From positions 1-6,228 of the forward strand of contig JANYAA010000107.1 in NCBI GenBank assembly GCA_025355255.1: a stretch of 6,228 nucleotides of DNA, in the 5' to 3' direction. This DNA is from Chloroflexota bacterium (GTDB taxonomy: Bacteria; Chloroflexota; Limnocylindria; Limnocylindrales; CSP1-4). A model generated the notes under the pieces. The model saw only the letters and a list, made by a program, of their open reading frames with translations, ran no database searches and was not told where the DNA came from. The position numbers and the translations under genes were made by a program. Positions 1 through 6,208 of this stretch are shown piece after piece (the first letter of the stretch is position 1; each line of letters begins with the position of its first letter).

Positions 1-319
<319 letters not shown>

Positions 320-442
320 GGCTGGCTTCTGGGCCTCCGTCGGTTGCGACGCCAGTGCGTCGTGAGCGGACTCGACGCCCGCAGCGGCATGGGTGGTCCT
401 TCGCCGCGTCTCTGCTGTCGCCTTCCTGCTGGCCATGGCCGC
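320..442 (-). other. hoxY-hoxH intergenic gap, open in the hoxH frame
   Basis: These 123 nt form the only loose junction in the operon. On the minus strand the hoxY stop TAG (445-443) lies in the same frame as hoxH, and no further in-frame stop occurs before the hoxH start. The ATG at 436 could therefore add 39 residues to HoxH. That peptide is rich in Ala, Thr, Arg and Glu, resembles no family domain that I recognise, and has weaker third-position GC bias than the flanking genes. I read it as untranslated spacer or the remnant of a longer HoxY or HoxH end. I saw no clear terminator or promoter in it. Confidence 0.5.
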
Positions 443-973
443 CTACCCGAACCGGAGCTTGGAGCCGAGGTCCGGTTCGCGGCCCTCGAGCAGGTCGCCC
501 AGCACCATCAGGATGGCGTTCGCCTTCGGCGGACACCCCGGGACGTGCACGTCCACCTTGATAGCCGAGTGCAGTGGTTCCGCCTGCTTGAGCAGTCCGG
601 GCACGCCGTCGGTGGGCACGCCCGGGCAGACGGTGGCGCCCTCGACGTAGATCCTCTCCAGCAGCTTCCGGGTCGGGATGCCGTTCCGCATCGAGGGGAC
701 GTTGCCCGTCACCGCGCAGTCGCCCAGCGCTACGACAATGCGGCTGCGGCTCCGCACGGTCTGGGCGAGCTTGAGGTCGTCCTGGCTGCTGACCGCGCCC
801 TCGACGAGGGCGACATCGACCCCCTCAGGCCACTCCTGGGCGTCCACCAGCGGGCCGAACACGATGTCGGCCTTGCGCAGGATCGCGATGATCCCCTCGT
901 CCGTATCGAGCAGTGACATGTGGCAGCCGGCGCAACCGTCCAGCCAGCAGGTGCCGATCCTGGCCTTGTCCAT
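443..973 (-). CDS. hoxY: NAD(P)-linked [NiFe]-hydrogenase small subunit (HoxY-like)
   Basis: This 176-residue subunit carries the proximal [4Fe-4S] cluster that passes electrons between the Ni-Fe site of HoxH and the HoxU chain. The four expected ligands are visible: C14 and C17 in GCAGCHMS, C86 in LGDCAVTGN, and C147 in VPGCPP. The length fits group 3d small subunits, which lack the C-terminal region carrying medial and distal clusters in larger small subunits. There is no signal peptide or Tat motif, so a cytoplasmic enzyme is expected. The ATG at 973 overlaps the hoxU stop in the arrangement TGATG, and a GAGGG Shine-Dalgarno (984-980) lies 6 nt upstream. A GTG at 976 is directly in front, but its spacing of 3 nt is too short. 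Extra cysteines C9 and C116 are present with no assigned role. The gene ends in TAG in the same frame as hoxH. Confidence 0.95.
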   Translation of the reverse strand: MDKARIGTCWLDGCAGCHMSLLDTDEGIIAILRKADIVFGPLVDAQEWPEGVDVALVEGAVSSQDDLKLAQTVRSRSRIVVALGDCAVTGNVPSMRNGIPTRKLLERIYVEGATVCPGVPTDGVPGLLKQAEPLHSAIKVDVHVPGCPPKANAILMVLGDLLEGREPDLGSKLRFG

Positions 974-1680
974 CACTCGCCCTCGCGCATGGAGGTGAGG
1001 CGACTGACGGCGGCACGGCGCTTGGTCATCTCCTCAACCCCCCAGCCCTTCTCGGCCATGGCGCCGGTTGGGCAGGCCTGAACACACTTGCCGCAGCTTG
1101 TGCAGCTGGTCGCCTCGCCCCATGGCCGCTGGAGCTCCGACACAAGCCGCGAACCGATGCCGCGACCGGCCAGCTCCCAGACGTGGGCGCCTTCAACCTC
1201 TGCGCACGTCCGCACGCAGCGCGAGCACAGGACGCACCGGTTGTGGTCGAGGACAAAGCGCGGGTGCGTCATGTCCACGGGCAGGCGCGGATAGCTGTAC
1301 GGGTACCGAACGCTCGTGACGCCGTGCTCCTGCGCAAGCGTCTGGAGCTCGCAGTGACCCGACGACACGCAGACCGCGCACACGTGGTTGCGCTCGGCAA
1401 ACAGGAGTTCCAGGGCGATCTTGCGATAGGACTCCAGTTGCGGCGACGTGGTCGCGACCGCCAGGCCCTCCTGCACGGGCGTCGTGCACGCGGGGAGCAG
1501 GCGCGAGACGCCCGACACCTCCACCATGCACAGCCTGCAAGCGCCAACCGTGCTGAGGCCCTCCATGTAGCAGAGCGCCGGGATGTACTTGTTGTTGGTG
1601 CGCGCGACCTCGAGGATCGTCTGGCCGGCGGTTGCCGCGATGACCTCGCCGTCGATGCGGACCTTCACCTTCTCGGTCAA
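973..1680 (-). CDS. hoxU: Hydrogenase diaphorase Fe-S subunit HoxU (NuoG N-terminal-like)
   Basis: HoxU is the iron-sulfur wire between the hydrogenase dimer HoxYH and the flavin subunit HoxF; it is related to the N-terminus of NuoG and to HydA. The 235-residue length is typical of HoxU. The cluster motifs appear in the expected order: a plant-type [2Fe-2S] site at C37, C48, C51 and C65; a His-Cys3 [4Fe-4S] site at H99, C101, C104 and C110; and two ferredoxin-like [4Fe-4S] motifs at C149/C152/C155/C159 and C193/C196/C199/C203, the last ending in CP. The segments EGAHVWEL and CTSCGKCVQACPTGA are strongly HoxU-like. The start is TTG at 1680, supported by AGGAG 6 nt upstream; the next in-frame ATG is codon 39 and would remove the first [2Fe-2S] ligand. 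The gene follows hoxF by 9 nt and overlaps hoxY by one base, so translational coupling is likely. Confidence 0.95.
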   Translation of the reverse strand: MTEKVKVRIDGEVIAATAGQTILEVARTNNKYIPALCYMEGLSTVGACRLCMVEVSGVSRLLPACTTPVQEGLAVATTSPQLESYRKIALELLFAERNHVCAVCVSSGHCELQTLAQEHGVTSVRYPYSYPRLPVDMTHPRFVLDHNRCVLCSRCVRTCAEVEGAHVWELAGRGIGSRLVSELQRPWGEATSCTSCGKCVQACPTGAMAEKGWGVEEMTKRRAAVSRLTSMREGE

Positions 1681-1692
1681 GGCGGTCTCCTA
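1681..1692 (-). promoter_or_regulatory. hoxU ribosome binding site overlapping the hoxF stop, leading to a TTG start
   Basis: On the minus strand AGGAG (1691-1687) lies 6 nt before the TTG at 1680. The Shine-Dalgarno shares bases with the hoxF stop codon TAG (1692-1690). This decides the non-ATG start of hoxU and implies that ribosomes ending hoxF translation can restart on hoxU. The weak start codon may lower HoxU output relative to its neighbours; that last point is inference. Confidence 0.75.
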
Positions 1693-4600
1693 TCGCTCGG
1701 TGCTGCGGATATCGCACCGCAGGCATCGGGATGTCTCCTCAAGGGCCGCGACGGCCGTGAGGCCCAGTGACACCTCGGCGTACGAGCCGACGCGCTTGGC
1801 GGCGGGCAGCTCGCCTGCAACGTGGCGTCGACACTCCGACGGCGTCTCGGGCGGCTCCATCCCGTAGACGAAGTTCGGTATGAGGCTTGGGAAGCGCTTC
1901 TGCCCCATCAGCCGCTTGTCGATGTTGCGGGCGGCCTTCTTGCCGAACCCCATCGCGTTGGACACGTTTGATGCGCCGCTGATGAGGTCGCCGCCGGCGT
2001 AGAAGCGTTCGCGGCTGCTCTCGAGGGAGTAGCGGTCCACCTCGATGGTGCCGTCCTCCTTGAGCACCAGGCCCGATGCCTTGCAGAAGTCGGGGTCCAC
2101 CTTCTCGCCCACCGCGAGGATGACCGTGTCGCAGTCGAGCCGGATCACCTCGTCGGTTGGCACGGGCCGCCGCCGACCGGAGTTGTCGAACTCACCGGGC
2201 CTCGTGCGCACCGCCTCGAGGGCCTTGACCTGGCCGCTTCGGCCACCGACGATCCGATGCGGGGCGGCGAGGTAGACGATCTTCGCGCCCTCGTGTTCGG
2301 CCGCCTCGATCTCCTCGGGGATGGCTGGCATGTCCTTGCGCTCCCGCCGGTAGACCACCGTCACGTCCGCGCCCAGCCGGCGGGCCGTACGCGCCGAGTC
2401 GATCGCCGCGTTGCCGCCACCGATCACCACCACGCTCTTGCCCACAGGGACCGGGTCGTTGCGCGAGACGGCCTCGAGGAACGGCAGCGCCGCCATGACG
2501 CCCGTCAGCTCGGTGCCCGGGAGGTAGACCCAGGCCTCCTTCCAGGTCCCGATGGCCATGAACACGGCGTCGAACTGGTGCGCGATGTCGTTGAGCGTGG
2601 TCGCTTCGCCGACGCTCGCGTTGAACTGGAACTTGACGCCGAGCCGCTCGATGAGCTCGATCTCGCGGTCCAGGACCTTCTTGGGCAGCCGGTACTCCGG
2701 CAGCGCGTAGCGCAGCATCCCGCCGGCGGCGGGCCGTGAATCGAACACCGTGACGCTGTGGCCGAACAGCGCCAGGTAGTAGGCGCACGTGAGGCCTGTG
2801 GGGCCGGCACCGATGATCGCCACATCGCGCCCGGTGGGCTCGAGCTTGCGCTCGGCGACGCGTGCCGCAAGCGCGTCAAACCTGTCCGAGAGCAGCACCT
2901 CGTCGGCGATGACGCGGTGGACCTCGCGCATGTTCACGGCCTCGTCCAGCCCAACACGGCGGCAGTGGTCGTCGCACGGGTGCTGGCAGACGCGTCCGGT
3001 GGATGCGGGCAGCGGGTTGTCGAGGATCACCGAGAGGAACGCGTCCTCGAGCCGGCCCTCCTTGTACAGCTGCAGGAACCGCGGAATGTTCATGTGCAGC
3101 GGGCAGGAGTTCTCGCAGGGCGAGATCGCCAGATCCTCACACACGCCGGCGCGGCACCGCTTCGCGACGATATGGTCCTCAAACTCCCGGCGGAAGTGCC
3201 GCAGGCTGGTGAGGACCGGGTTGGGGGCGCTCTGCCCAAGGCCGCACAGCGAGGTGTCGCGGACCATGCGGCACAGCTCGTCGAGCGCGGCGATGTCCTC
3301 GTGGGTTGCCGTACCCAGGGTGAAGCCGTTGAGGATCCGGAGCGCCTTGTCCAGGCCAACGCGGCATGGGACGCACTTGCCGCAGCTCTCGGCCTGGGTG
3401 AACTCGATGAAGTAGCGCGCGACGTCAACCATGCAGTTGTCGTCGTCCATGACCACCATGCCGCCCGAGCCCATGATCGAGCCGAGCTGGGCGAGGGTCT
3501 CGTAGTCCACCGGGGTGTCGAACATGTCGGCAGGTATGCAGCCGCCGGATGGCCCACCCGTCTGCACGGCCTTGATGTCACGGCCGTTGATGCTGCCCCC
3601 GCCGATGGCGTAGATGAAGGTCGAGATGGGGGTGCCGAGCGGCATCTCCACGAGACCGGTGCTCTTCACTTTGCCCACGAGCGAGAACACCTTCGTGCCC
3701 GCGCTCTTGACGCTGCCCGTCTCGGTGAACCACGCTGGGCCTTTGGTGACAATCGGCGCGATGTTGTACCAGGTCTCGACATTGTTGATGTTGGTGGGCT
3801 TGCCCGTGAGGCCCTTCTGGGCGGGGAACGGCGGGCGCACACGCGGTCGGCCGGCCTGGTCCTCGAGCGACGCGATCAGCGCCGTCTCCTCGCCGCACAC
3901 AAACGCTCCGGCTCCCTCGACAGTCTCGATGTCGAAGTCGAATCCGCGCCCCAGGACGTTGGTGCCGAGCATGCCGTAGGCCCGGGCCTGCTCGATCGCC
4001 TGCTCAAGACGCAGCACCGCCAGCGGGTACTCAGCGCGGACGTAGACGATCCCGCGCGCCGCGCCCGTGACGTAGCCGGCGATCGCCATGCCCTCGAGGA
4101 GGGCGTGCGGATCCGACTCGATCTCGTTGCGGTTCATGTAGGCGCCCGGGTCGCCCTCATCCGCGTTGCAGATGAGGTACTTCTCAGGTCCCGGCGCCTT
4201 GGCCAGGAACTCCCACTTGTTGCCGGTCAGATACCCGGCACCGCCCCGGCCGCGGAGTTTGGACGCCTTGACCTGCTCGATGACACTGGCCGGGCTCTGG
4301 TCAATCAGGACCTTGTAGAGGGCCTGATACCCGCCAATCGCGATGTACTCCTCGATGTCGTCAGGGTTGATCAATCCGCAGTTGCGCAGGACGGTCTTGA
4401 CCTGCCCGCTGAAGAAGGGGATCTCGTTCCAGTTGGGCACGTCCGGAAAGCCTGTGCCGTACTTCACGCGGCCCGTGATGTGGTCCCACTCCTCGATCTT
4501 GCAGAGCACGATCCTGGCGGGCGGCGGCGCCCCTTCGTGAAGGCCGTTGAGGATCCCGGCAACGTCGCTGGGCTGGACGCCGTGCAGCATCAGCAGCGGA

Positions 4601-4845
4601 CGCCCAGGCACCCACACGTTGACGAGCGGCTCCTCGGCGCAAAACCCGAAGCAGCCCACGGGGGCCAGCTGGATGGCGAGGCCGCGAACGTCGATCTGCG
4701 AGGAGAAGGCACTGTAGACAGCCTCGGCGCCGTTCCCGGACCCGCATGTCCCCATGCCCACCGCGATCCGCGGCTTGCTTGGGAGGAGCTTGGCCAGCCC
4801 GGCTTCGCGAACGGCAGCGAACGCGGCGATGTCGCCAATTCTCAT
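1690..4845 (-). CDS. hoxF: HoxF/NuoF-type FMN diaphorase subunit fused to a GltD/NfnB-like FAD-NAD(P) oxidoreductase
   Basis: This 1051-residue fusion is roughly twice the usual HoxF length. Residues ~24-90 form a thioredoxin-like domain with C34, C65 and C69. Residues ~150-555 are the NuoF core: GRGGAG (199-204) and CNADEGDPGAY (226-236) for FMN/NADH, GAGAFVCGEETA (311-322), and the N3-type [4Fe-4S] ligands C488, C491, C494 and C534. After H558 and CRAGVC (564-569), a GltD-type N-terminal Fe-S domain begins with C577, C581, C620, C624 and C628. An FAD Rossmann motif GAGPTG (679-684), an NAD(P) motif GGGNAA (809-814) with VYRRERKDMP (831-840), and AGGD (950-953) follow. The tail ends in CLRCD (1041-1045). 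The core should reduce NAD+ with electrons from HoxU; the second module could serve NADP(H) or bifurcation, which is inference. ATG 4845 overlaps the hoxE stop as ATGA, with GGGTGG 6 nt upstream. A start at 4950 would only add out-of-frame hoxE sequence. Confidence 0.95.
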   Translation of the reverse strand: MRIGDIAAFAAVREAGLAKLLPSKPRIAVGMGTCGSGNGAEAVYSAFSSQIDVRGLAIQLAPVGCFGFCAEEPLVNVWVPGRPLLMLHGVQPSDVAGILNGLHEGAPPPARIVLCKIEEWDHITGRVKYGTGFPDVPNWNEIPFFSGQVKTVLRNCGLINPDDIEEYIAIGGYQALYKVLIDQSPASVIEQVKASKLRGRGGAGYLTGNKWEFLAKAPGPEKYLICNADEGDPGAYMNRNEIESDPHALLEGMAIAGYVTGAARGIVYVRAEYPLAVLRLEQAIEQARAYGMLGTNVLGRGFDFDIETVEGAGAFVCGEETALIASLEDQAGRPRVRPPFPAQKGLTGKPTNINNVETWYNIAPIVTKGPAWFTETGSVKSAGTKVFSLVGKVKSTGLVEMPLGTPISTFIYAIGGGSINGRDIKAVQTGGPSGGCIPADMFDTPVDYETLAQLGSIMGSGGMVVMDDDNCMVDVARYFIEFTQAESCGKCVPCRVGLDKALRILNGFTLGTATHEDIAALDELCRMVRDTSLCGLGQSAPNPVLTSLRHFRREFEDHIVAKRCRAGVCEDLAISPCENSCPLHMNIPRFLQLYKEGRLEDAFLSVILDNPLPASTGRVCQHPCDDHCRRVGLDEAVNMREVHRVIADEVLLSDRFDALAARVAERKLEPTGRDVAIIGAGPTGLTCAYYLALFGHSVTVFDSRPAAGGMLRYALPEYRLPKKVLDREIELIERLGVKFQFNASVGEATTLNDIAHQFDAVFMAIGTWKEAWVYLPGTELTGVMAALPFLEAVSRNDPVPVGKSVVVIGGGNAAIDSARTARRLGADVTVVYRRERKDMPAIPEEIEAAEHEGAKIVYLAAPHRIVGGRSGQVKALEAVRTRPGEFDNSGRRRPVPTDEVIRLDCDTVILAVGEKVDPDFCKASGLVLKEDGTIEVDRYSLESSRERFYAGGDLISGASNVSNAMGFGKKAARNIDKRLMGQKRFPSLIPNFVYGMEPPETPSECRRHVAGELPAAKRVGSYAEVSLGLTAVAALEETSRCLRCDIRSTER

Positions 4846-5375
4846 CGTGCGCCACCCTTGCGCAGCGTCTCGACTTCGCGGATCAGGACCTGCTCTTTGA
4901 CGTGGCCGCGGATGGCGTGGTCCACCTCGACGACGGGGGCGAGCGCGCATTGGCCAAAGCAGGCGACTGTCCGGATCGTGAACCGCCGGTCGGCTGTGGT
5001 CATCGTGGTCTTCCCGGCGGCATCCACGGCTTCACCCACGCCGAGCTGGAGCTTCACGCGTTGGAGCAGCGCCCGCGATCCGCGGGTGTGGCAGGCGGTC
5101 CCGCGGCAGATCGCCACGGTATGGACGCCTTGCGGATCGAGGTTGAAGAGCGTGAAGAACGTCGCCACGCTGTACACCTGCGCCTGGGGAATGCCCGTTC
5201 GCACGGCCACGTATTCCAGCGTCTCCATCGGGAGGTACTTGTGTCGGTTGGCATCCTGAAGCTCTTCGAGGATGCCCAGCAGTGCGCCCGGACGACCGAC
5301 GTGATCGCCGATGATCCGGTCGGTCAGGTCCTGGTCATCTACACGCGGCAGCGCCGTCACCACACCGGTGGTCAT
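4842..5375 (-). CDS. hoxE: NuoE/HoxE-type [2Fe-2S] thioredoxin-like subunit
   Basis: HoxE is the 24-kDa-like subunit of the diaphorase part, equivalent to NuoE of complex I and HydC of bifurcating hydrogenases. It docks on HoxF and carries one [2Fe-2S] cluster close to the FMN. The protein has 177 residues, a normal family length. An N-terminal helical region (~15-80, with YLPMETLEYVA and YSVATFF) precedes the thioredoxin-like fold. The four ligands are C90 and C95 in ICRGTACHTRGS, and C139 and C143 in VACFGQCALAP. I chose the ATG at 5375 because GGAGG sits 5 nt upstream; the in-frame ATG at 5387 has no Shine-Dalgarno. As the first gene of the operon it follows the intergenic region that should hold the promoter. 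Its stop overlaps the hoxF start by four bases (ATGA), indicating translational coupling and probably balanced E:F stoichiometry. Confidence 0.95.
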   Translation of the reverse strand: MTTGVVTALPRVDDQDLTDRIIGDHVGRPGALLGILEELQDANRHKYLPMETLEYVAVRTGIPQAQVYSVATFFTLFNLDPQGVHTVAICRGTACHTRGSRALLQRVKLQLGVGEAVDAAGKTTMTTADRRFTIRTVACFGQCALAPVVEVDHAIRGHVKEQVLIREVETLRKGGAR

Positions 5376-5385
5376 CGGATCCTCC
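5376..5385 (-). promoter_or_regulatory. hoxE ribosome binding site that decides the start
   Basis: GGAGG on the minus strand (5385-5381) lies 5 nt before the ATG at 5375. The upstream in-frame ATG at 5387 is preceded by CCTCCTC, which does not pair with 16S rRNA in the needed sense. The shorter 177-residue HoxE is therefore preferred. Confidence 0.7.
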
Positions 5386-5537
5386 ATGAGGAGGCCGTGC
5401 CCAGCGGGCGGTCGCTACGACATGGCCCGCATGGACGCACGGCGACTCGATGAGGATTGCACCGGGTCTCAACGACAGGTAGGGCTGTCTGTCGGCCGCG
5501 CAGTTCAGAAGTCCGGTCGCCAGCGGACCGGTCGGTG

Positions 5538-5552
5538 GCAAGCAGGGGGCCA
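5538..5552 (-). promoter_or_regulatory. Candidate sigma-54 (RpoN) promoter for the hox operon
   Basis: Read on the minus strand, TGGC (5552-5549) and TTGC (5541-5538) are spaced as in the consensus TGGCACG-N4-TTGCW, with the invariant GG and GC separated by ten bases. Positions A and G of the -24 box and the final W of the -12 box do not match. Transcription would begin near 5526, leaving a leader of about 150 nt before hoxE. Some hydrogenase operons, including the Ralstonia soluble hydrogenase, use sigma-54, which makes the match biologically plausible. It could still be chance in GC-rich DNA, and I see no defined activator site. Confidence 0.3.
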
Positions 5553-5647
5553 CGCGGCCCGTGCGCTCGTCAAACGCGTTGGTTCGAGCCCGGGCGTCTC
5601 CGCTGGCTTGGGGCGGGTCGAGCCGCGTTTGGCGGGCAATCCGGCCC

Positions 5648-5677
5648 TTCCGGCGTCGGCCCGCTCATCGCTAGGCT
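5648..5677 (+). promoter_or_regulatory. Possible sigma-70-type promoter for the CoA-binding gene
   Basis: TAGGCT (5672-5677) resembles the -10 element of high-GC bacteria, and TTCCGG (5648-5653) is a weak -35 candidate 18 nt upstream. A start near 5684 would give a leader of about 24 nt containing the strong AGGAGG ribosome binding site. The -35 box matches poorly, so this is a weak call. Confidence 0.22.
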
Positions 5678-5707
5678 GCGCGCAATCAACTTCAGGAGGA
5701 CGCATCG

Positions 5708-6172
5708 ATGACAACCGTGGCCGAGGCGGCCAAGGACTTTCTCTCCCAACGCCGCATAGCCGTTGTGGGCGTGTCGCGCGAGGCCAAGGGCCACGGCGGC
5801 AACTACATCTACGGTCGGCTGAAATCGCGCGGGTATGAGGTCTTCGCGGTCAACCCCAGCGCCGACACCGTCGAGGGCGATCCCTGCTATCGGAGTCTCG
5901 ACGCGATTCCGGGCGGCGTGGACGCCGTGGTGATCGCCACCAACCCGGCGGCCACGGGGGCGGTTGTCGCCGATGCCGCCCGCCTCGGCATCAAGCGCGC
6001 TTGGATGCACCGCTCGATGGGCGCCGGCAGCGTGGACGACGCGGCCGCCGCGGCCGGGCGGGCTGCCGGGATGACCGTGATCGCCGGCTCCTGCCCCCTC
6101 ATGTTTGACCCGGCGTCAGACTTCGGCCACAAGTGCATGCGCCTGTTCATGGGCGGCAAGCCCACGGTCTGA
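5708..6172 (+). CDS. Small CoA-binding Rossmann protein (YccU/CoA_binding family)
   Basis: The product has 154 residues, slightly longer than the roughly 130-140 residues usual for stand-alone CoA-binding proteins. It is a single Rossmann-type domain like the N-terminal CoA-binding domain of succinyl-CoA synthetase alpha and ADP-forming acyl-CoA synthetases. IAVVGVSREAKGHGGNYI (17-34) is the nucleotide-binding loop. EVFAVNP (44-50), VDAVVIATNP (71-80) and a C-terminal segment with CPLMFDPASDFGH (129-141) follow the family pattern. At 101-108 HRSMGAGS replaces the more common W-Q-GA-type segment, so this is a somewhat divergent member. AGGAGG (5694-5699) lies 8 nt before the ATG, an excellent ribosome binding site. 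There is no signal peptide or membrane segment. The biochemical role of the family is poorly defined; CoA or acyl-CoA binding is expected from homology. It is transcribed away from the hox operon and need not be related to it. Confidence 0.9.
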   Translation: MTTVAEAAKDFLSQRRIAVVGVSREAKGHGGNYIYGRLKSRGYEVFAVNPSADTVEGDPCYRSLDAIPGGVDAVVIATNPAATGAVVADAARLGIKRAWMHRSMGAGSVDDAAAAAGRAAGMTVIAGSCPLMFDPASDFGHKCMRLFMGGKPTV

Positions 6173-6177
6173 CACGC

Positions 6178-6208
6178 GGCGCGCGTGCGCCCCCGCGCCA
6201 TGGCGCGG
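6178..6208 (+). terminator. Paired GC-rich hairpins after the CoA-binding gene, possible terminator
   Basis: Six bases after the stop codon GGCGC (6178-6182) pairs with GCGCC (6187-6191) around a 4-nt loop. A perfect 16-bp palindrome, CCGCGCCATGGCGCGG (6193-6208), follows directly and can fold as a 6-bp stem with a CATG loop. There is no T-run after either hairpin, so a classical intrinsic terminator is not supported. A hairpin-only or bidirectional termination role is possible, as is a protein-binding palindrome. The window ends 20 bases later, so the next gene's orientation is unknown. Confidence 0.35.

Larger units (their letters stand above)
5376..5707. other. Divergent intergenic region between the hox operon and the CoA-binding gene
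   Basis: These 332 bp contain no convincing gene on either strand and must hold promoters for both directions. Visible elements are a sigma-54-like match toward hoxE, a possible sigma-70-type -10 toward the plus-strand gene, an inverted repeat GTGGC/GCCAC (5535-5539 and 5549-5553), and an inverted repeat CGACAG/CTGTCG (5473-5478 and 5489-5494) that shares bases with a second CTGTC at 5485-5489. The ACCGGT palindrome at 5527-5532 is surrounded by further short GTCCG/CGGAC and CCGGT/ACCGG complementarity. Any of these could be an operator, but short inverted repeats are common in DNA this rich in G and C. I saw no riboswitch or tRNA. Confidence 0.6.

Noticed and set aside
913..1770. A 285-codon plus-strand open frame opposite hoxU
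   Set aside because: Antisense shadow of hoxU with no recognisable domain, and codon bias follows the minus-strand gene.
4846..4950. N-terminal extension of the HoxF fusion from an upstream start at 4950
   Set aside because: The extra 35 residues are Arg/Pro-rich, come from the hoxE coding region in another frame, and the ATG at 4845 has an ATGA overlap and a nearby GGGTGG.
2758..5259. An 833-codon open frame on the plus strand opposite hoxF and hoxE
   Set aside because: It is antisense to genes with unmistakable motifs; its protein is rich in Arg, Asp, Val, Ala and His without any recognisable domain, as expected for the complementary frame of high-GC3 genes.
5376..5387. Alternative hoxE start at 5387
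   Set aside because: No Shine-Dalgarno precedes it, whereas GGAGG stands 5 nt before the ATG at 5375.
5536..5551. GG-N10-GC on the plus strand as a sigma-54 promoter for the CoA-binding gene
   Set aside because: It arises from the same inverted repeat as the minus-strand match, but its -12 box is GGGCC instead of TTGC, so the plus-strand reading is much weaker.
5579..5604. GGTTCGAGCC resembling a tRNA T-loop on the plus strand, possibly a tRNA 3' end or attachment-site remnant
   Set aside because: The flanking T-stem pairs poorly (two G-U pairs and one mismatch), there is no CCA end, and I found no matching acceptor strand or anticodon arm upstream.
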